Shown here piece after piece: positions 25,236-34,175 of a stretch of 59,152 nt of DNA. Source of the stretch: Erysipelotrichaceae bacterium (lineage in GTDB: Bacteria > Bacillota_I > Bacilli_A > Erysipelotrichales > Erysipelotrichaceae); NCBI GenBank assembly GCA_017473335.1, contig JAFULN010000022.1, positions 1 to 59,152 of the forward strand, in the 5' to 3' direction. How positions within the stretch are numbered: position 1 is the first letter of the stretch; every line of letters starts with the position of its first letter. Under the pieces are notes generated by a model that was given only the letters and a program-made list of their open reading frames with translations, was not told where the DNA came from and ran no database searches. The position numbers and the translations under genes were made by a program.

Positions 25236-25905
25236 AGTTAGCCTCCCAACGGTATCCCACATTGCGTACGGTCTCAATCATTTTACCGTATTCCTCTAAT
25301 TTCTGACGCAAAGTTCGAATATGTGAATCCAGAGTACGAGAGTCGCCCATGTAATCTTCTTTCCATACTTGTAAAAACAGCTGCTCTCTTGTATAAACCA
25401 TCCCAGGGTGCGCAAGAAACATGCACAATAGTTCAAATTCTTTGTAAGTAAGCTGAACTTTACAACCATCTTTTAGCACTGTTCTCTCATCCAGATTAAC
25501 CACCAAACCACCAATCTTGTATAGCTTTGAGACCTTCTGTGTCTGAGTACGACGCAGTACAGCTTTTACTCTAGACACCATTTCCATGACACTGAATGGC
25601 TTGACAAGATAATCATCTGCCCCTAAATCCAATCCATGAATGCGATCATACTCTTGCCCCTTTGCAGTAGCCAAAATGATTGGGATTCTGCAATATTCTA
25701 CCGATTCTTTCATTTTGGTTAATATCTCAATCCCATCCATGCCAGGCAGCATCACATCTAATATGATCAGTTCAGGCTTTTCTTTTTTTAAGGCTTCCCA
25801 AACGGAAAGACCATCTTCAAAACCTTTTGTCTCTAATCCAGCAGAATTCAATGCATACATTTCAATATCACGAATTCCCGAATCATCTTCTACGCACCAG
25901 ATCAT
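25225..25905 (-). CDS. phoP: OmpR-type response regulator PhoP/PhoB
   Basis: The start is the ATG at 25905, directly after the phoU stop with GGGGGTG upstream, giving 226 residues. The receiver domain shows acidic residues VEDD, the phosphoacceptor in IILDVMLPG and the lysine in LVKPFS. The C-terminal winged helix contains YTREQLFLQVW and DSHIRTLRQKLEE. It should bind TTCACA-type Pho boxes such as those upstream of pstS and be phosphorylated by the adjacent kinase. Confidence 0.94.
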   Translation of the reverse strand: MIWCVEDDSGIRDIEMYALNSAGLETKGFEDGLSVWEALKKEKPELIILDVMLPGMDGIEILTKMKESVEYCRIPIILATAKGQEYDRIHGLDLGADDYLVKPFSVMEMVSRVKAVLRRTQTQKVSKLYKIGGLVVNLDERTVLKDGCKVQLTYKEFELLCMFLAHPGMVYTREQLFLQVWKEDYMGDSRTLDSHIRTLRQKLEEYGKMIETVRNVGYRWEANYDK

Positions 25906-25907
25906 TT

Positions 25908-26552
25908 TCACACCCCCTTGTGTGTACCTGTTACAGAGTAAATCACCCATTCAGCAATATTTGTTGCATGATCTCCAATACGTTCTAGATATTTTGAAAT
26001 CATCAACAAGTCCAAAGCTGTTTCGCCATCCGCTGATTTCTCTGAAATCATGCCCATTATACTCCTTTTCGCATTTAGAAAGTAAGTATCGACTGCATCA
26101 TCTTGTTCAATGACTTTTTGTGCCAAGTCAACATCTTTTTTCACAAATGCATCTACACTGTTTGTAACCATTCGGATAACTTCAAACCCCATTTGATCAA
26201 TTAACGAATGATCATAAGCTGCTGAGCCATTCAACGAAACAACGATTTCCGCAATATCTTCTGCCTGATCTCCTATTCTTTCCATATCTGTAATCATTTT
26301 TAATGCTGCAGAAATCAAGCGTAAGTCTTTTGCTACAGGCTGCTGATGAAGAAGAAGCTTCATACAGCGAGACTCTATATCACGTTCAATCTGATCAATG
26401 GAAGAACCCTGTTCTTTTACAGTTTTTGCTAATTTTATATCACCAGTTTTCAATGCATTCATTGCTAAGCCAATAACTTCTTCACACATTGCTCCCATTT
26501 CGATCAGTTCTCTATTTAATTCAAATAACTGTTCATCAAATCGGTTTCTCAT
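25908..26552 (-). CDS. phoU: Phosphate signalling protein PhoU
   Basis: The ATG at 26552 with AAGGAGA ahead gives 214 residues; the longer frame reaches into pstB. Two PhoU helical repeats are visible with the E-x-x-x-D metal-binding patterns DMERIGDQAEDIAE and KYLERIGDHATNIAEW. PhoU links the Pst transporter to PhoR and silences the regulon when phosphate is plentiful. It lies 11 bases after pstB. Confidence 0.95.
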   Translation of the reverse strand: MRNRFDEQLFELNRELIEMGAMCEEVIGLAMNALKTGDIKLAKTVKEQGSSIDQIERDIESRCMKLLLHQQPVAKDLRLISAALKMITDMERIGDQAEDIAEIVVSLNGSAAYDHSLIDQMGFEVIRMVTNSVDAFVKKDVDLAQKVIEQDDAVDTYFLNAKRSIMGMISEKSADGETALDLLMISKYLERIGDHATNIAEWVIYSVTGTHKGV

Positions 26553-26562
26553 CTTCGTCTCC

Positions 26563-27318
26563 TTAACCAAATCTTCCAGTAATATAGTCTTCAGTACGCT
26601 GATCCTTTGGCTGAGAGAAGATGTCATCTGTTTTTCCAAATTCAACAAGTTCTCCCAACAGGAAAAATGCTGTATAATCTGAGACTCGAACTGCCTGCTG
26701 CATATTATGTGTCACCATCACAATTGTATATTTCTCCTTCAGTTCCATCACCAATTCTTCAATTCGGGCAGTAGAAATGGGATCAAGTGCTGAAGTTGGT
26801 TCATCCATCAAAAGAATTTTTGGTTCAACTGCAAGTGCTCTTGCAATACATAAACGTTGCTGCTGACCGCCAGATAAACCTAATGCATTCTTTTTCAGTC
26901 GATCTTTCACCTCATCCCAAAGTGCTGCATCTTTTAAAGCACGTTCTACAATTTCATCCAGCTGAACCTTATTTGTGATTCCATGTGTACGTGGTCCATA
27001 GGCTACATTGTCATAAATACTCATCGGAAATGGATTTGGTTTTTGAAATACCATACCAATTTCCTTTCGAAGATAATTTACATCCACCTGACGACCATAA
27101 ATATCCTGTCCTTCATAACAAAGCTCACCCGCAATTTTAACGTTAGGTATCAAATCATTCATACGATTCAAGGATTTCAAAAATGTAGATTTTCCACATC
27201 CAGAAGGGCCAATAAAAGCAGTTATACTCTTTTCAGGTATTTCAATATTTATATTTTTTAGTGCCTGATGCTCACCATACCAAAGGCACATCTGTTTTAC
27301 AGTAATGATATTACTCAT
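26563..27318 (-). CDS. pstB: Phosphate ABC transporter ATPase PstB
   Basis: 251 residues with Walker [11 protein letters not shown]-loop [10 protein letters not shown], signature LSGGQQQRL, Walker [13 protein letters not shown] and the H-loop MVTHNMQQA. The [17 protein letters not shown] stretch is diagnostic of PstB rather than other ABC ATPases. The start overlaps the pstA stop by four bases. Confidence 0.97.
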   Translation of the reverse strand: MSNIITVKQMCLWYGEHQALKNINIEIPEKSITAFIGPSGCGKSTFLKSLNRMNDLIPNVKIAGELCYEGQDIYGRQVDVNYLRKEIGMVFQKPNPFPMSIYDNVAYGPRTHGITNKVQLDEIVERALKDAALWDEVKDRLKKNALGLSGGQQQRLCIARALAVEPKILLMDEPTSALDPISTARIEELVMELKEKYTIVMVTHNMQQAVRVSDYTAFFLLGELVEFGKTDDIFSQPKDQRTEDYITGRFG

Positions 27319-28172
27319 AGACTTCTCCTTTTTGCGAATTGTTTTTGCACAAATGTAGCTGCAAAGTTAATCAGTGCAGTTAAAATCATCAGTATTGCCG
27401 CAATGGCAAATGCCACACCAAACTCTCCTTGTTCTTTTGCATAAACATAAAGCGCTACTGTTAGTGTTGCGCCCGGTGTCGCTAATCCATCGATTACTCC
27501 GTTTAATGCATGAGCAAATCCTGCGGTAAATAACAGCGCTGCCGATTCACCTAGAATACGACCAACAGACAGAATGCAACCAGTGATGACACCATCAACG
27601 CATCCAGGCAAAACAACTGTTCGGACAACACGCCATTTCCCAGCCCCCAGACCAAACGCTCCTTCTCGATAAGACTGAGGAACAGTTTTCAAGCTTTCCT
27701 GTGTTGTGCGCATGATGGTTGGAAGATTCATGATTACCAGAGTCAAAGCACCTGACAAAAGACAAGTCCCAATATTGTTGGAAAACAGCAGCATCCCCAC
27801 TAGCCCATAGATAATCGAAGGAATTCCTGAAAGGGTTTCTGCAGCATATTCGATGATACTTACCACTTTTTTGTTCGACGCATATTCAGTCAAATAAATA
27901 GCTGCACCTACACCTATCGGAAGAACAAGCAGCAGTGTTGCAAGAATGATATACACTGTATTCAATATATTTGGAAGAATCCCTATTTTTTCAGTTAAAT
28001 AACTCGGCTTTGTCGAAAGTAATTCCCAAGTAATATTTGGAATACCCTGTACCAGAACATAGATAACAAGAAATAATGTCAAAGCTGCTGTTAAACCTGC
28101 AGACAACAGCATTAACACTTTCATCAGGACTTCATAATTTTTTCTTTTCTTTGATAATGTTTGACTTAACAT
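27315..28172 (-). CDS. pstA: Phosphate ABC transporter permease PstA
   Basis: 285 residues, six membrane helices, and the binding-protein-dependent permease loop [21 protein letters not shown] near residue 170. [19 protein letters not shown] is typical of PstA. It pairs with PstC just upstream (three bases apart) to form the membrane channel. Confidence 0.95.
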   Translation of the reverse strand: MLSQTLSKKRKNYEVLMKVLMLLSAGLTAALTLFLVIYVLVQGIPNITWELLSTKPSYLTEKIGILPNILNTVYIILATLLLVLPIGVGAAIYLTEYASNKKVVSIIEYAAETLSGIPSIIYGLVGMLLFSNNIGTCLLSGALTLVIMNLPTIMRTTQESLKTVPQSYREGAFGLGAGKWRVVRTVVLPGCVDGVITGCILSVGRILGESAALLFTAGFAHALNGVIDGLATPGATLTVALYVYAKEQGEFGVAFAIAAILMILTALINFAATFVQKQFAKRRSL

Positions 28173-28175
28173 AAT

Positions 28176-29126
28176 TTACTCCTTTTCTCGTTTGAGGAAG
28201 AAGTTCAGCATTGCATTTGTCAGCATAATAAACATGAACAATACCAGAGCAATAGAAAACAACGCCTGTCTTTGCAAACCGCTTGAATAAGACATTTCAC
28301 TAGAAACAGCAGTTGTTAGAAAACGCACACTTTGAAACAAAGAATTAGGCATATTTGGTACATTACCAGCCACCATCATGACGGCCATAGCTTCACCAAT
28401 TGCACGACCTACCCCTAGAACAACTGCTGCTGCAATACCACTTTTAGCTGCAGGAACAGAAACTTTGAAATAGGTTTCGATAGGCGTGGCACCTAGCGCC
28501 AGCGAAGCATCTTCATATTCCTTTGGAACTGCATCTAATGCTGTAATAGACATCTTGATAATTGATGGTAAAATCATAATGGCCAAAACGATGATTGAAG
28601 CCAGCAAACTCGCTCCATCAGGCACATTAAAAATCTTTCTGATACCAGGAACCAGTACCAGCATGCCCACCAGACCATAAACCACAGAAGGGATACCTGC
28701 CAGCAGGCTCACCGCAGACTGCATCACAGATTTCACCTTAATAGAGGCCAGTTTGGACAGATACACTGCGGTCATAAAGCCAACAGGAACACCAATCAAA
28801 ATCGCACCTGCAGTGCCATAGACACTAGTCAGAATAAAGGGTAAAATGCCGTATTTTGGTTCAGATGCAGTAGATGCCCATTCTTTGCCAAACAGGAAAT
28901 CCAAAAGGCCAATTTGGCGTATAGCTGGAATACCTGAAATGATCAAATATACTGTAATCAGCAATACACAGCCTACAGTAATCAACCCCAGCAATAAAAA
29001 GATTCCATGAATCATATATTCTATTGTCTGAGTTCTATTTCTGCGCTTCCATTCAACATGAGTCTTGTGCTCAGCACGGATGTCTTGATGAATTTGTTCT
29101 ATTTTTCTACTTTGTTGAGTTATCAT
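28176..29126 (-). CDS. pstC: Phosphate ABC transporter permease PstC
   Basis: 316 residues. A charged cytoplasmic N-terminus of about 30 residues, then six helices. PKYGILPFILTSVYGTAGAI and the EAA loop YEDASLALGATPIETYFKVS are PstC hallmarks. It lies 66 bases after pstS. The short intergenic stretch carries imperfect inverted repeats that might trim or stabilise the pstS message. Confidence 0.95.
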   Translation of the reverse strand: MITQQSRKIEQIHQDIRAEHKTHVEWKRRNRTQTIEYMIHGIFLLLGLITVGCVLLITVYLIISGIPAIRQIGLLDFLFGKEWASTASEPKYGILPFILTSVYGTAGAILIGVPVGFMTAVYLSKLASIKVKSVMQSAVSLLAGIPSVVYGLVGMLVLVPGIRKIFNVPDGASLLASIIVLAIMILPSIIKMSITALDAVPKEYEDASLALGATPIETYFKVSVPAAKSGIAAAVVLGVGRAIGEAMAVMMVAGNVPNMPNSLFQSVRFLTTAVSSEMSYSSGLQRQALFSIALVLFMFIMLTNAMLNFFLKREKE

Positions 29127-29192
29127 ATTTTATCCTCAAGCAGTATAGCGGCGGTCCATAGTATGACCGTCGCTTCTGCATCTTTCTGAGTT

Positions 29193-30005
29193 TTATTCAC
29201 TATAAGCTGGTACAACCCCTGCTGCGGAGATGATATCGCAAGCTTCAGCAGATGTAATGTAAGTGAAGAATTTGAAGGCTTCATCACTCAATTCAACTCC
29301 ACTCTTTGTCACCAGCACGAATGGGCGCTGAACTACATAGCTGCCATCTTTGATTGTCTCCTCAGTTGGTGCAACACCATTTACAGTTACTGCCTTTACA
29401 GTATCTTTTACAGATGCTACAGAGGCATAACCAATTGCACCTGGATTCTGAGAAACAGTAGTAATTACATCTCCTGTAGAAGTCAGTTCCTGACGATATT
29501 TACAAAGTTCTTCAGTATCAGTGATCGATTCAAATCCATCACGAGTACCAGAACCTGCTTCTCTACCAATAAGAACGATTTCAGCATCATTGCCACCAAT
29601 TTCAGACCAGTTTGTAATTTCACCAGTATAGATTTTTGCGATAGTTTCTACACTCAAATCTGTCACCGGATTTTCAGGATTCACAATGATTGCGATTCCG
29701 TCATAAGCCAGAATAGTTCCATTCAGTCCTGCTTCCTTTTCCTCTGCCTTCAAATCACGAGAGGACAAACCAATATCACAGCGTCCCTCCTGAACAGCCT
29801 TAATCCCTGAGCCAGATCCAGTTGGATTATAAGTAAAGCTGATTCCAGTATAATTTTGGAAAGCTTCACCAAGAGCACCAATTACCTTTTCCATGGAAGT
29901 TGAGCCATCTGTAGAAACTGAACCAGTCGCTTTTGCATTTCCACAACCAGCTAACATAGAGAGCGTCAAAAGAGTCACCGTCATCAATCTAATCATTTTT
30001 TTCAT
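29193..30005 (-). CDS. pstS: Phosphate-binding lipoprotein PstS
   Basis: 270 residues with a lipoprotein signal (LLTLSMLAGCGN). The phosphate-binding motifs are visible: STDGSTSMEKVIGAL, TGSGSGIKAVQEG, GLSSRDLK and REAGSGTRDGFES. It captures phosphate outside the membrane and delivers it to PstCA. First gene of the regulon; AAGGAGA precedes the start and Pho-box-like repeats lie about 50-80 bases upstream. Confidence 0.96.
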   Translation of the reverse strand: MKKMIRLMTVTLLTLSMLAGCGNAKATGSVSTDGSTSMEKVIGALGEAFQNYTGISFTYNPTGSGSGIKAVQEGRCDIGLSSRDLKAEEKEAGLNGTILAYDGIAIIVNPENPVTDLSVETIAKIYTGEITNWSEIGGNDAEIVLIGREAGSGTRDGFESITDTEELCKYRQELTSTGDVITTVSQNPGAIGYASVASVKDTVKAVTVNGVAPTEETIKDGSYVVQRPFVLVTKSGVELSDEAFKFFTYITSAEACDIISAAGVVPAYSE

Positions 30006-30040
30006 TTCAATATCTCCTTCGTTTTCTTAATACAGTGCTC

Positions 30041-30085
30041 ATTTTAAAGTCCGTATGTGAAATCAAAAATACAAGTTATGTGAAA
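30041..30085 (-). promoter_or_regulatory. Pho-box-like repeats and promoter of pstS
   Basis: TTTCACATA occurs at 30054-30062 and 30077-30085 on the minus strand, 23 bases apart, matching the TTCACA half-sites bound by PhoP in Gram-positives. TAAAAT at 30046-30041 is a suitable -10 with a poor -35 covered by the boxes. A third, degenerate copy (TTTGACC) lies further upstream. Confidence 0.7.
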
Positions 30086-30126
30086 TTCAGGTCAAATTTT
30101 AATAACTATACATAAATTGCCAACAA

Positions 30127-30160
30127 AAAAAAGATGCCTTATCATAAGATAAAGCATCCA
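30127..30160 (-). terminator. Intrinsic terminator after the DUF3791 cassette
   Basis: GATGCTTTATC pairs with GATAAGGCATC around TTAT, then U8 on the minus strand. Confidence 0.88.
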
Positions 30161-30235
30161 TTAAATTTTATTTATTTGTCCTATCTACCTGACAGGGGGC
30201 GGATCTTTTTACCAAATAATCCATTCCTTTTTCCG

Positions 30236-30448
30236 TTATGACATCGAAACTTGTCTTGCCTCAATATATAAGTCAATATCATCAACAATGTAATTAACAC
30301 CTGTGGTGTGTAATGCCTCAAAGCAGGAGTAAATATAGTCCCAAACTTGGTAAAGCGTGAATAATTCTGATACTTGTTTACCACTTAGCTTTTTAGCAGA
30401 TTTGTACTGTTCTGTACAAAATATCAAAAAATCACCTTGTCTGCTCAT
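30236..30448 (-). CDS. DUF3791 family protein
   Basis: 70 residues with the family pattern FLIFCTEQYKSAKKLSGKQV, then SELFTLYQVWDYI and TTGVNYIVDDIDLYIEAR. DUF3791 proteins usually sit beside DUF3990 (a predicted ADP-ribosyltransferase-like toxin) and a small partner, and are thought to belong to a toxin-antitoxin-like system. The DUF3990 gene is not found here. The partner gene lies two bases upstream. Confidence 0.85.
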   Translation of the reverse strand: MSRQGDFLIFCTEQYKSAKKLSGKQVSELFTLYQVWDYIYSCFEALHTTGVNYIVDDIDLYIEARQVSMS

Positions 30449-30450
30449 GT

Positions 30451-30663
30451 TTATCCCTCCGGAAATGTAATGTTGCCAGTAGCAGCTTCTTCATCATACA
30501 TGTTAAAAAGAGTTAACGGACTAAGATGCCAAAGCTTTGTATCTTCTTCCTCTAATAATGAATACACTTCTGATTCATAAAACTTTCTAGATGCTGTCAC
30601 TTCATCAACCTTATGATTTTTGACGATTAATCCAACAACCCTTGGCACGATAAGCACAAGCAT
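30451..30663 (-). CDS. Small partner protein of the DUF3791 cassette, start uncertain
   Basis: From the ATG at 30663 the product is 71 residues and begins MLVLIVPRVVGLIVKNHKVD, with ASRKFYESEVYSLLEEEDTK and LWHLSPLTLFNMYDEE following. This type of protein regularly precedes DUF3791 genes in Bacillota. The only strong ribosome site (GGAGGAG) serves an ATG at 30686 that is out of frame because of seven A's at 30673-30679. One extra A would give a natural start MEQKKFEAMLVL. The gene is either a fresh frameshift mutant or uses slippage. Confidence 0.7.
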   Translation of the reverse strand: MLVLIVPRVVGLIVKNHKVDEVTASRKFYESEVYSLLEEEDTKLWHLSPLTLFNMYDEEAATGNITFPEG

Positions 30664-30686
30664 TGCTTCAAATTTTTTTGTTCCAT

Positions 30687-30972
30687 TAGAACTCCTCCAT
30701 TGGTATTGTTCCACAAAACTTTAAGTAACTTAATAGGCAGACCCTCATAGTACCGAGATATATATTTTTTGTCCTAGCGTCATGGCATCACTTCCTTTAC
30801 TCATATTGTAAAGAAATATGCAAAAAAGTACCACCATTTTGACATGGAATAGTCCGCAACTGTGATTTGCACAAAAAATTCATCAAATTATAAGATACAA
30901 GTTATCACTAATCCATAAATAAAAGATAACTAATTTTTTCAGATGTTCATTTTATACAATCTTTTCAAAAAC
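30687..30972. other. Gene-free stretch upstream of the DUF3791 cassette
   Basis: No intact gene is seen. On the minus strand, around 30782, a ribosome-site-like GGAAGTGATGCC is followed by ATGACGCTAGGACAAAAAATA, which would start an XRE-like protein (MTLGQKI) but stops after a few codons. It may be the stump of a lost regulator. The remainder is AT-rich and featureless. Confidence 0.35.
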
Positions 30973-30973
30973 A

Positions 30974-31001
30974 AAAGCTGCAGACAAATGTCTACAGCTT
31001 T
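30974..31001 (-). terminator. Intrinsic terminator of the XRE membrane regulator gene
   Basis: AAAGCTGTAGACA pairs with TGTCTGCAGCTTT, followed by UUGUUUUUG on the minus strand. Confidence 0.75.
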
Positions 31002-31025
31002 CATCAATCTCACCAACAAATTGGG

Positions 31026-31769
31026 CTATGTCTTTGTAACATGTTCTCTTTTAGGAAAACCAACGATCCAAAGCGCAATTCCAACAACAGAAAAAACACT
31101 GAAGTATTCTTGATGATAGAACACCAAGTAAGAGGAAAGAGGATTCAACACTATGCTTTTCCAGATACCAGACAAAGCAAAATCTGCACTATTGTAAGAG
31201 TTGTGAGTTTGAAGCCACTGCCAGCGAATAATCTCCGAACGCAACAAGTCGACCACAGGCGGGATTACAAATAGCACCCACAGGAACAAAGCTATCAAAA
31301 GGATACCTCTAATCAGAGGAATATTCTTACCCTTCAATCGTTTAGCTCCAAGAAAAACATGAAAACTCTGCATTGCGGTCCAGCCAAGCATCATTAACAA
31401 ACTCGGAAGAACAGTGATTCGAAGTAGAAGTTTTGGAACAAGAGTAAAATGTCTTGTCTGATACGCTTGTGCTAATGGAGACAATGTGAACCAAGTTATC
31501 CCTAATACCAGAGTGATAAGAAAAGCGATAACTAGTGTTTTTCTTTCTAACCATTGCTCAGGTGTTGACTGTACACCATAAATCACCGTATTAACATCAG
31601 TATCTAGCACTTCGGCAATCTTCTTGAGCATTTCCACATCTGGACGCGAACGACCAGTTTCATAATTGGATATAGTTTGTCTGGTGACAAATAATTTCTC
31701 TGCTAATTGCTCCTGAGAAAGTTTGTTTTCCTCGCGGAGATGTTTTATGTTCTTTCCAATATCGCGCAT
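31026..31769 (-). CDS. XRE regulator with C-terminal membrane helices
   Basis: The ATG at 31769 lies nine bases after GGAGG, giving 247 residues. Residues 5-60 form an XRE helix-turn-helix (LREENKLSQEQLAEKLFVTR, QTISNYETGRSRPD). Four hydrophobic segments follow at about 80-100, 120-140, 155-175 and 220-240. Membrane-tethered XRE proteins of this type are common in Bacillota and poorly characterised. It appears to be monocistronic. Confidence 0.88.
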   Translation of the reverse strand: MRDIGKNIKHLREENKLSQEQLAEKLFVTRQTISNYETGRSRPDVEMLKKIAEVLDTDVNTVIYGVQSTPEQWLERKTLVIAFLITLVLGITWFTLSPLAQAYQTRHFTLVPKLLLRITVLPSLLMMLGWTAMQSFHVFLGAKRLKGKNIPLIRGILLIALFLWVLFVIPPVVDLLRSEIIRWQWLQTHNSYNSADFALSGIWKSIVLNPLSSYLVFYHQEYFSVFSVVGIALWIVGFPKREHVTKT

Positions 31770-32023
31770 CTTCTTCACCTCCTATTTGGAGTATAGCGTA
31801 ATACAGATAACAAGTCACGCAAAGAATCTTTGCAACGGGTATTCATCAGGTTGAGAATATTCTTCTTCTACAAATTCAAGTCTATTTAACTGTTCTTTAA
31901 AGGTTTTTCCAATATTTCTTTTATTCCCTCATAATAAAACTCATTTTTTATTGATCTGACCTTTTTTAAAATGAAAACACAGTGATGGTCGTTAGATAAA
32001 TCGTCCATTAATCTCTTCAATCT

Positions 32024-32148
32024 GTTATACCTTCTTGAACAATCTGCATATGGGTATAACAAATTACAAAACACAAACAAGTTATACTATTTTCATCATG
32101 CAAAGTGCCTGTTTTCTGCTAAAGGTAGTATTTACACAGTCGCAGCAG
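32024..32148. repeat. Segment shared with 5275-5408 (copy B), ending at a catalase remnant
   Basis: It contains GTTATACC/GGGTATAAC facing repeats and ends with the same 18-mer as copy A. On the minus strand the 18-mer still reads LLRLCK, as at the end of the 66-aa gene, but upstream coding sequence is replaced by the catalase fragment. A weak 64-codon minus-strand frame (31886-32080) follows; I do not call it a gene. Otherwise 31770-32023 looks gene-free. Confidence 0.55.
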
Positions 32149-32342
32149 AACAGAAAGCCAGAACGACTTACGAAAATCTAATGCGTCTTGCGAAAGACCC
32201 AGAAGTCTATAAAGTACTCAAATTCCTTCGCGCTAGAGAAATCGTTCATTTCCAGCGTTTTGGTGAAGCATTAGAATTTGTAAGAAAAGATCTCAACAAA
32301 GAGAACTATTACGCATATAACCCTGTTTTCGATAAGAAATAA
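32142..32342 (+). pseudogene. C-terminal fragment of a manganese catalase (CotJC-like)
   Basis: Sixty-six codons read AAEQKARTTYENLMRLAKDP, ..., FLRAREIVHFQRFGEALEF and end with TAA. These match the C-terminal half of dimanganese catalases, including the Glu of AAEQKAR and the Glu and His of REIVHFQRF that bind the metals. There is no start codon, and the upstream two thirds are missing. The break coincides exactly with the 18-mer shared with 5391-5408, suggesting loss by recombination. Confidence 0.85.
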
Positions 32343-32355
32343 GGTTTATCTGAAA

Positions 32356-32390
32356 ATGGCAGGATTTTCAAATCCTGCCATGATCTTTTC
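32356..32390. terminator. Bidirectional terminator-like dyad
   Basis: A perfect 12-base stem, ATGGCAGGATTT/AAATCCTGCCAT, separates the catalase remnant (plus) from the lipoprotein gene (minus). Short U-runs lie on both sides. Confidence 0.7.
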
Positions 32391-32396
32391 AATATA

Positions 32397-33971
32397 TTAG
32401 TACTCACTCAGCCAGCCTGGAATTTCCTTATCGGCATACTTATCTATCATAGATTGTTTCCATTCATGTTCCAAAGTTTCCCATGTTTTTCCGGCAACAT
32501 CGATGACAGTATCTGGAGACAGCATCAGTTTTGTCACCGCATTTTCTCCATAATTCCTGATTAAATAGTAAGTGAACGAATTGATGGAAGCTCCGCCACT
32601 GAGATTAAAATCTTCAAGCACATAACTCAACACCTCAAATGCTTCAAAATAGTCTTCCATTTTCCCTTGGTAGGTGTGTCCTGTGAAAGAATTAAATAGC
32701 TCTGCCCATTTTGAATTCTGTGTGAATGTTTTTTCTGTAGCATACAGAGCATGCATGGAATTTGTTCTGCCAAGTTCGCAAAAAGCCATCGATTGCCAAG
32801 TTTTCTCTAAATTCGAATTTATTAAATGCTCAATATGTTGATAAACTACATTCAGATATAGACTGATTGTCGTAACATACGCCTCTTGTAATAAATAATA
32901 ACATGTGTTGATATGACGCTTTGCGAATTTTGTCATGGCACTTTCTTCAGAAAGCCAGTTAATACAAAGATGACCAGCAGAATCCTCTAGTCCAAAACGC
33001 TCAAAGGCTTCAACAATTTCTTTATCAAGAATCTCTGCTGTTTGATAGATCGTTACATCATCCTTAAAATAATCTTCGTAGATATCATTGTGATAGTCCT
33101 TGTAGTCATGATCCACAACATGTGTGGCATAGGTTGTCTGAATACAAAGAGGCAGATAAGGACCACGATATGCATAATCACACGTCTGTCGTGAAAACAA
33201 AGCTCCGATTGTCTCAGAATATCCGAGAAGTACTATTTCAAAGTCTTCTAATTGTGTTTCAATTGGCTTCTTTAACGCATCACATAAGTCAATCTGTTCA
33301 AACAAAGACAAACTCAGTAATTTTGAATACCTAACAGTGTCCTTTGCTGCATAGCGTTCTGTAAAAGCCGGATACAAAAGGTTAAGCGCCTGAGGATTCT
33401 CATAGAAAAATGCCTCCATTGCAGAGTCTTCTGCAGTTTCCAAAACTTCCGTTTCCCATCCAAGGTGTGAAGCAATGGCATTGGCCATCGCATAGACATA
33501 CCCATAATCAGTGAAGTCTCCCCAAAGTGTTTGTAAGGTTACAAGCACTTGTTTCCAAGTCTGTGTAGATGAAAGCGCAATGTATGCAGTGTCTTTTGAA
33601 CTTTCACTAAAGTTCTCATCGAAATTTACTGCAATATAGTTCAGATCTCGTATAGTTACCCCATTCTCCTGAAGAAACTGAAGGAGTGTTCGCTGTGCAT
33701 TGATAAAGGAATCTGCCTGTATCTCATCCGTTGTCATGCAGACAAATGTCCCTTCCTCTGTGGACACACTCAAGATTTGAGCTTTCTCATTTTCATTCGT
33801 AAATGATGGAAAAAAACATATCTTTTCTCTTTGTTTATACTCGTAATGATCTTGGATTGGTTTCTTAATGATAGGAGAACCTGTGTCCACCGGCGTTGTA
33901 CAACCTGCCATAACAAGTACCACAAAAAGAATCATTAAGATGCATCTCAGTACAACTGGTTCATGTCGCAT
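32397..33971 (-). CDS. Hypothetical lipoprotein, 524 aa
   Basis: The N-terminus is a lipoprotein signal with lipobox VMAGC. The mature protein is acidic and helical, with many tyrosines and no transmembrane segment. I see no HExxH, kinase or hydrolase motif, and I do not recognise the family. It appears to be a single-gene unit: the next gene upstream starts at 34.5 kb. A role in sensing or binding at the cell surface is only a guess. Confidence 0.75.
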   Translation of the reverse strand: MRHEPVVLRCILMILFVVLVMAGCTTPVDTGSPIIKKPIQDHYEYKQREKICFFPSFTNENEKAQILSVSTEEGTFVCMTTDEIQADSFINAQRTLLQFLQENGVTIRDLNYIAVNFDENFSESSKDTAYIALSSTQTWKQVLVTLQTLWGDFTDYGYVYAMANAIASHLGWETEVLETAEDSAMEAFFYENPQALNLLYPAFTERYAAKDTVRYSKLLSLSLFEQIDLCDALKKPIETQLEDFEIVLLGYSETIGALFSRQTCDYAYRGPYLPLCIQTTYATHVVDHDYKDYHNDIYEDYFKDDVTIYQTAEILDKEIVEAFERFGLEDSAGHLCINWLSEESAMTKFAKRHINTCYYLLQEAYVTTISLYLNVVYQHIEHLINSNLEKTWQSMAFCELGRTNSMHALYATEKTFTQNSKWAELFNSFTGHTYQGKMEDYFEAFEVLSYVLEDFNLSGGASINSFTYYLIRNYGENAVTKLMLSPDTVIDVAGKTWETLEHEWKQSMIDKYADKEIPGWLSEY

Positions 33972-34175
33972 GATTTTCCCTCCTTTAAAAGCTAGTGTAT
34001 TTCCTATATTATTTAAAATATCTCTGTTCTATCCTTAAAGAAATTATATCATTTTATTGTGCACAATTCCACTTGTATATAGATTCAAAGCAGCCAGAAA
34101 CAGCGCAAATGGTATGCAGTCAGATTGTCTGGTATTTTGGTATTCAAGTCTCCTATATGTTATCAAGAAAGTTTA

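Noticed and set aside
25641-26113. Plus-strand 157-codon frame over phoP and phoU
   Set aside because: It is a mirror of strongly conserved phoP and phoU coding sequence on the other strand.
30181-30384. 67-codon frame overlapping the DUF3791 gene
   Set aside because: Out of frame with a well supported DUF3791 gene and lacking a ribosome site.
31886-32080. 64-codon minus-strand frame near the catalase remnant
   Set aside because: No ribosome site or family resemblance. Part of it coincides with the repeated GTTATACC/GGGTATAAC region.
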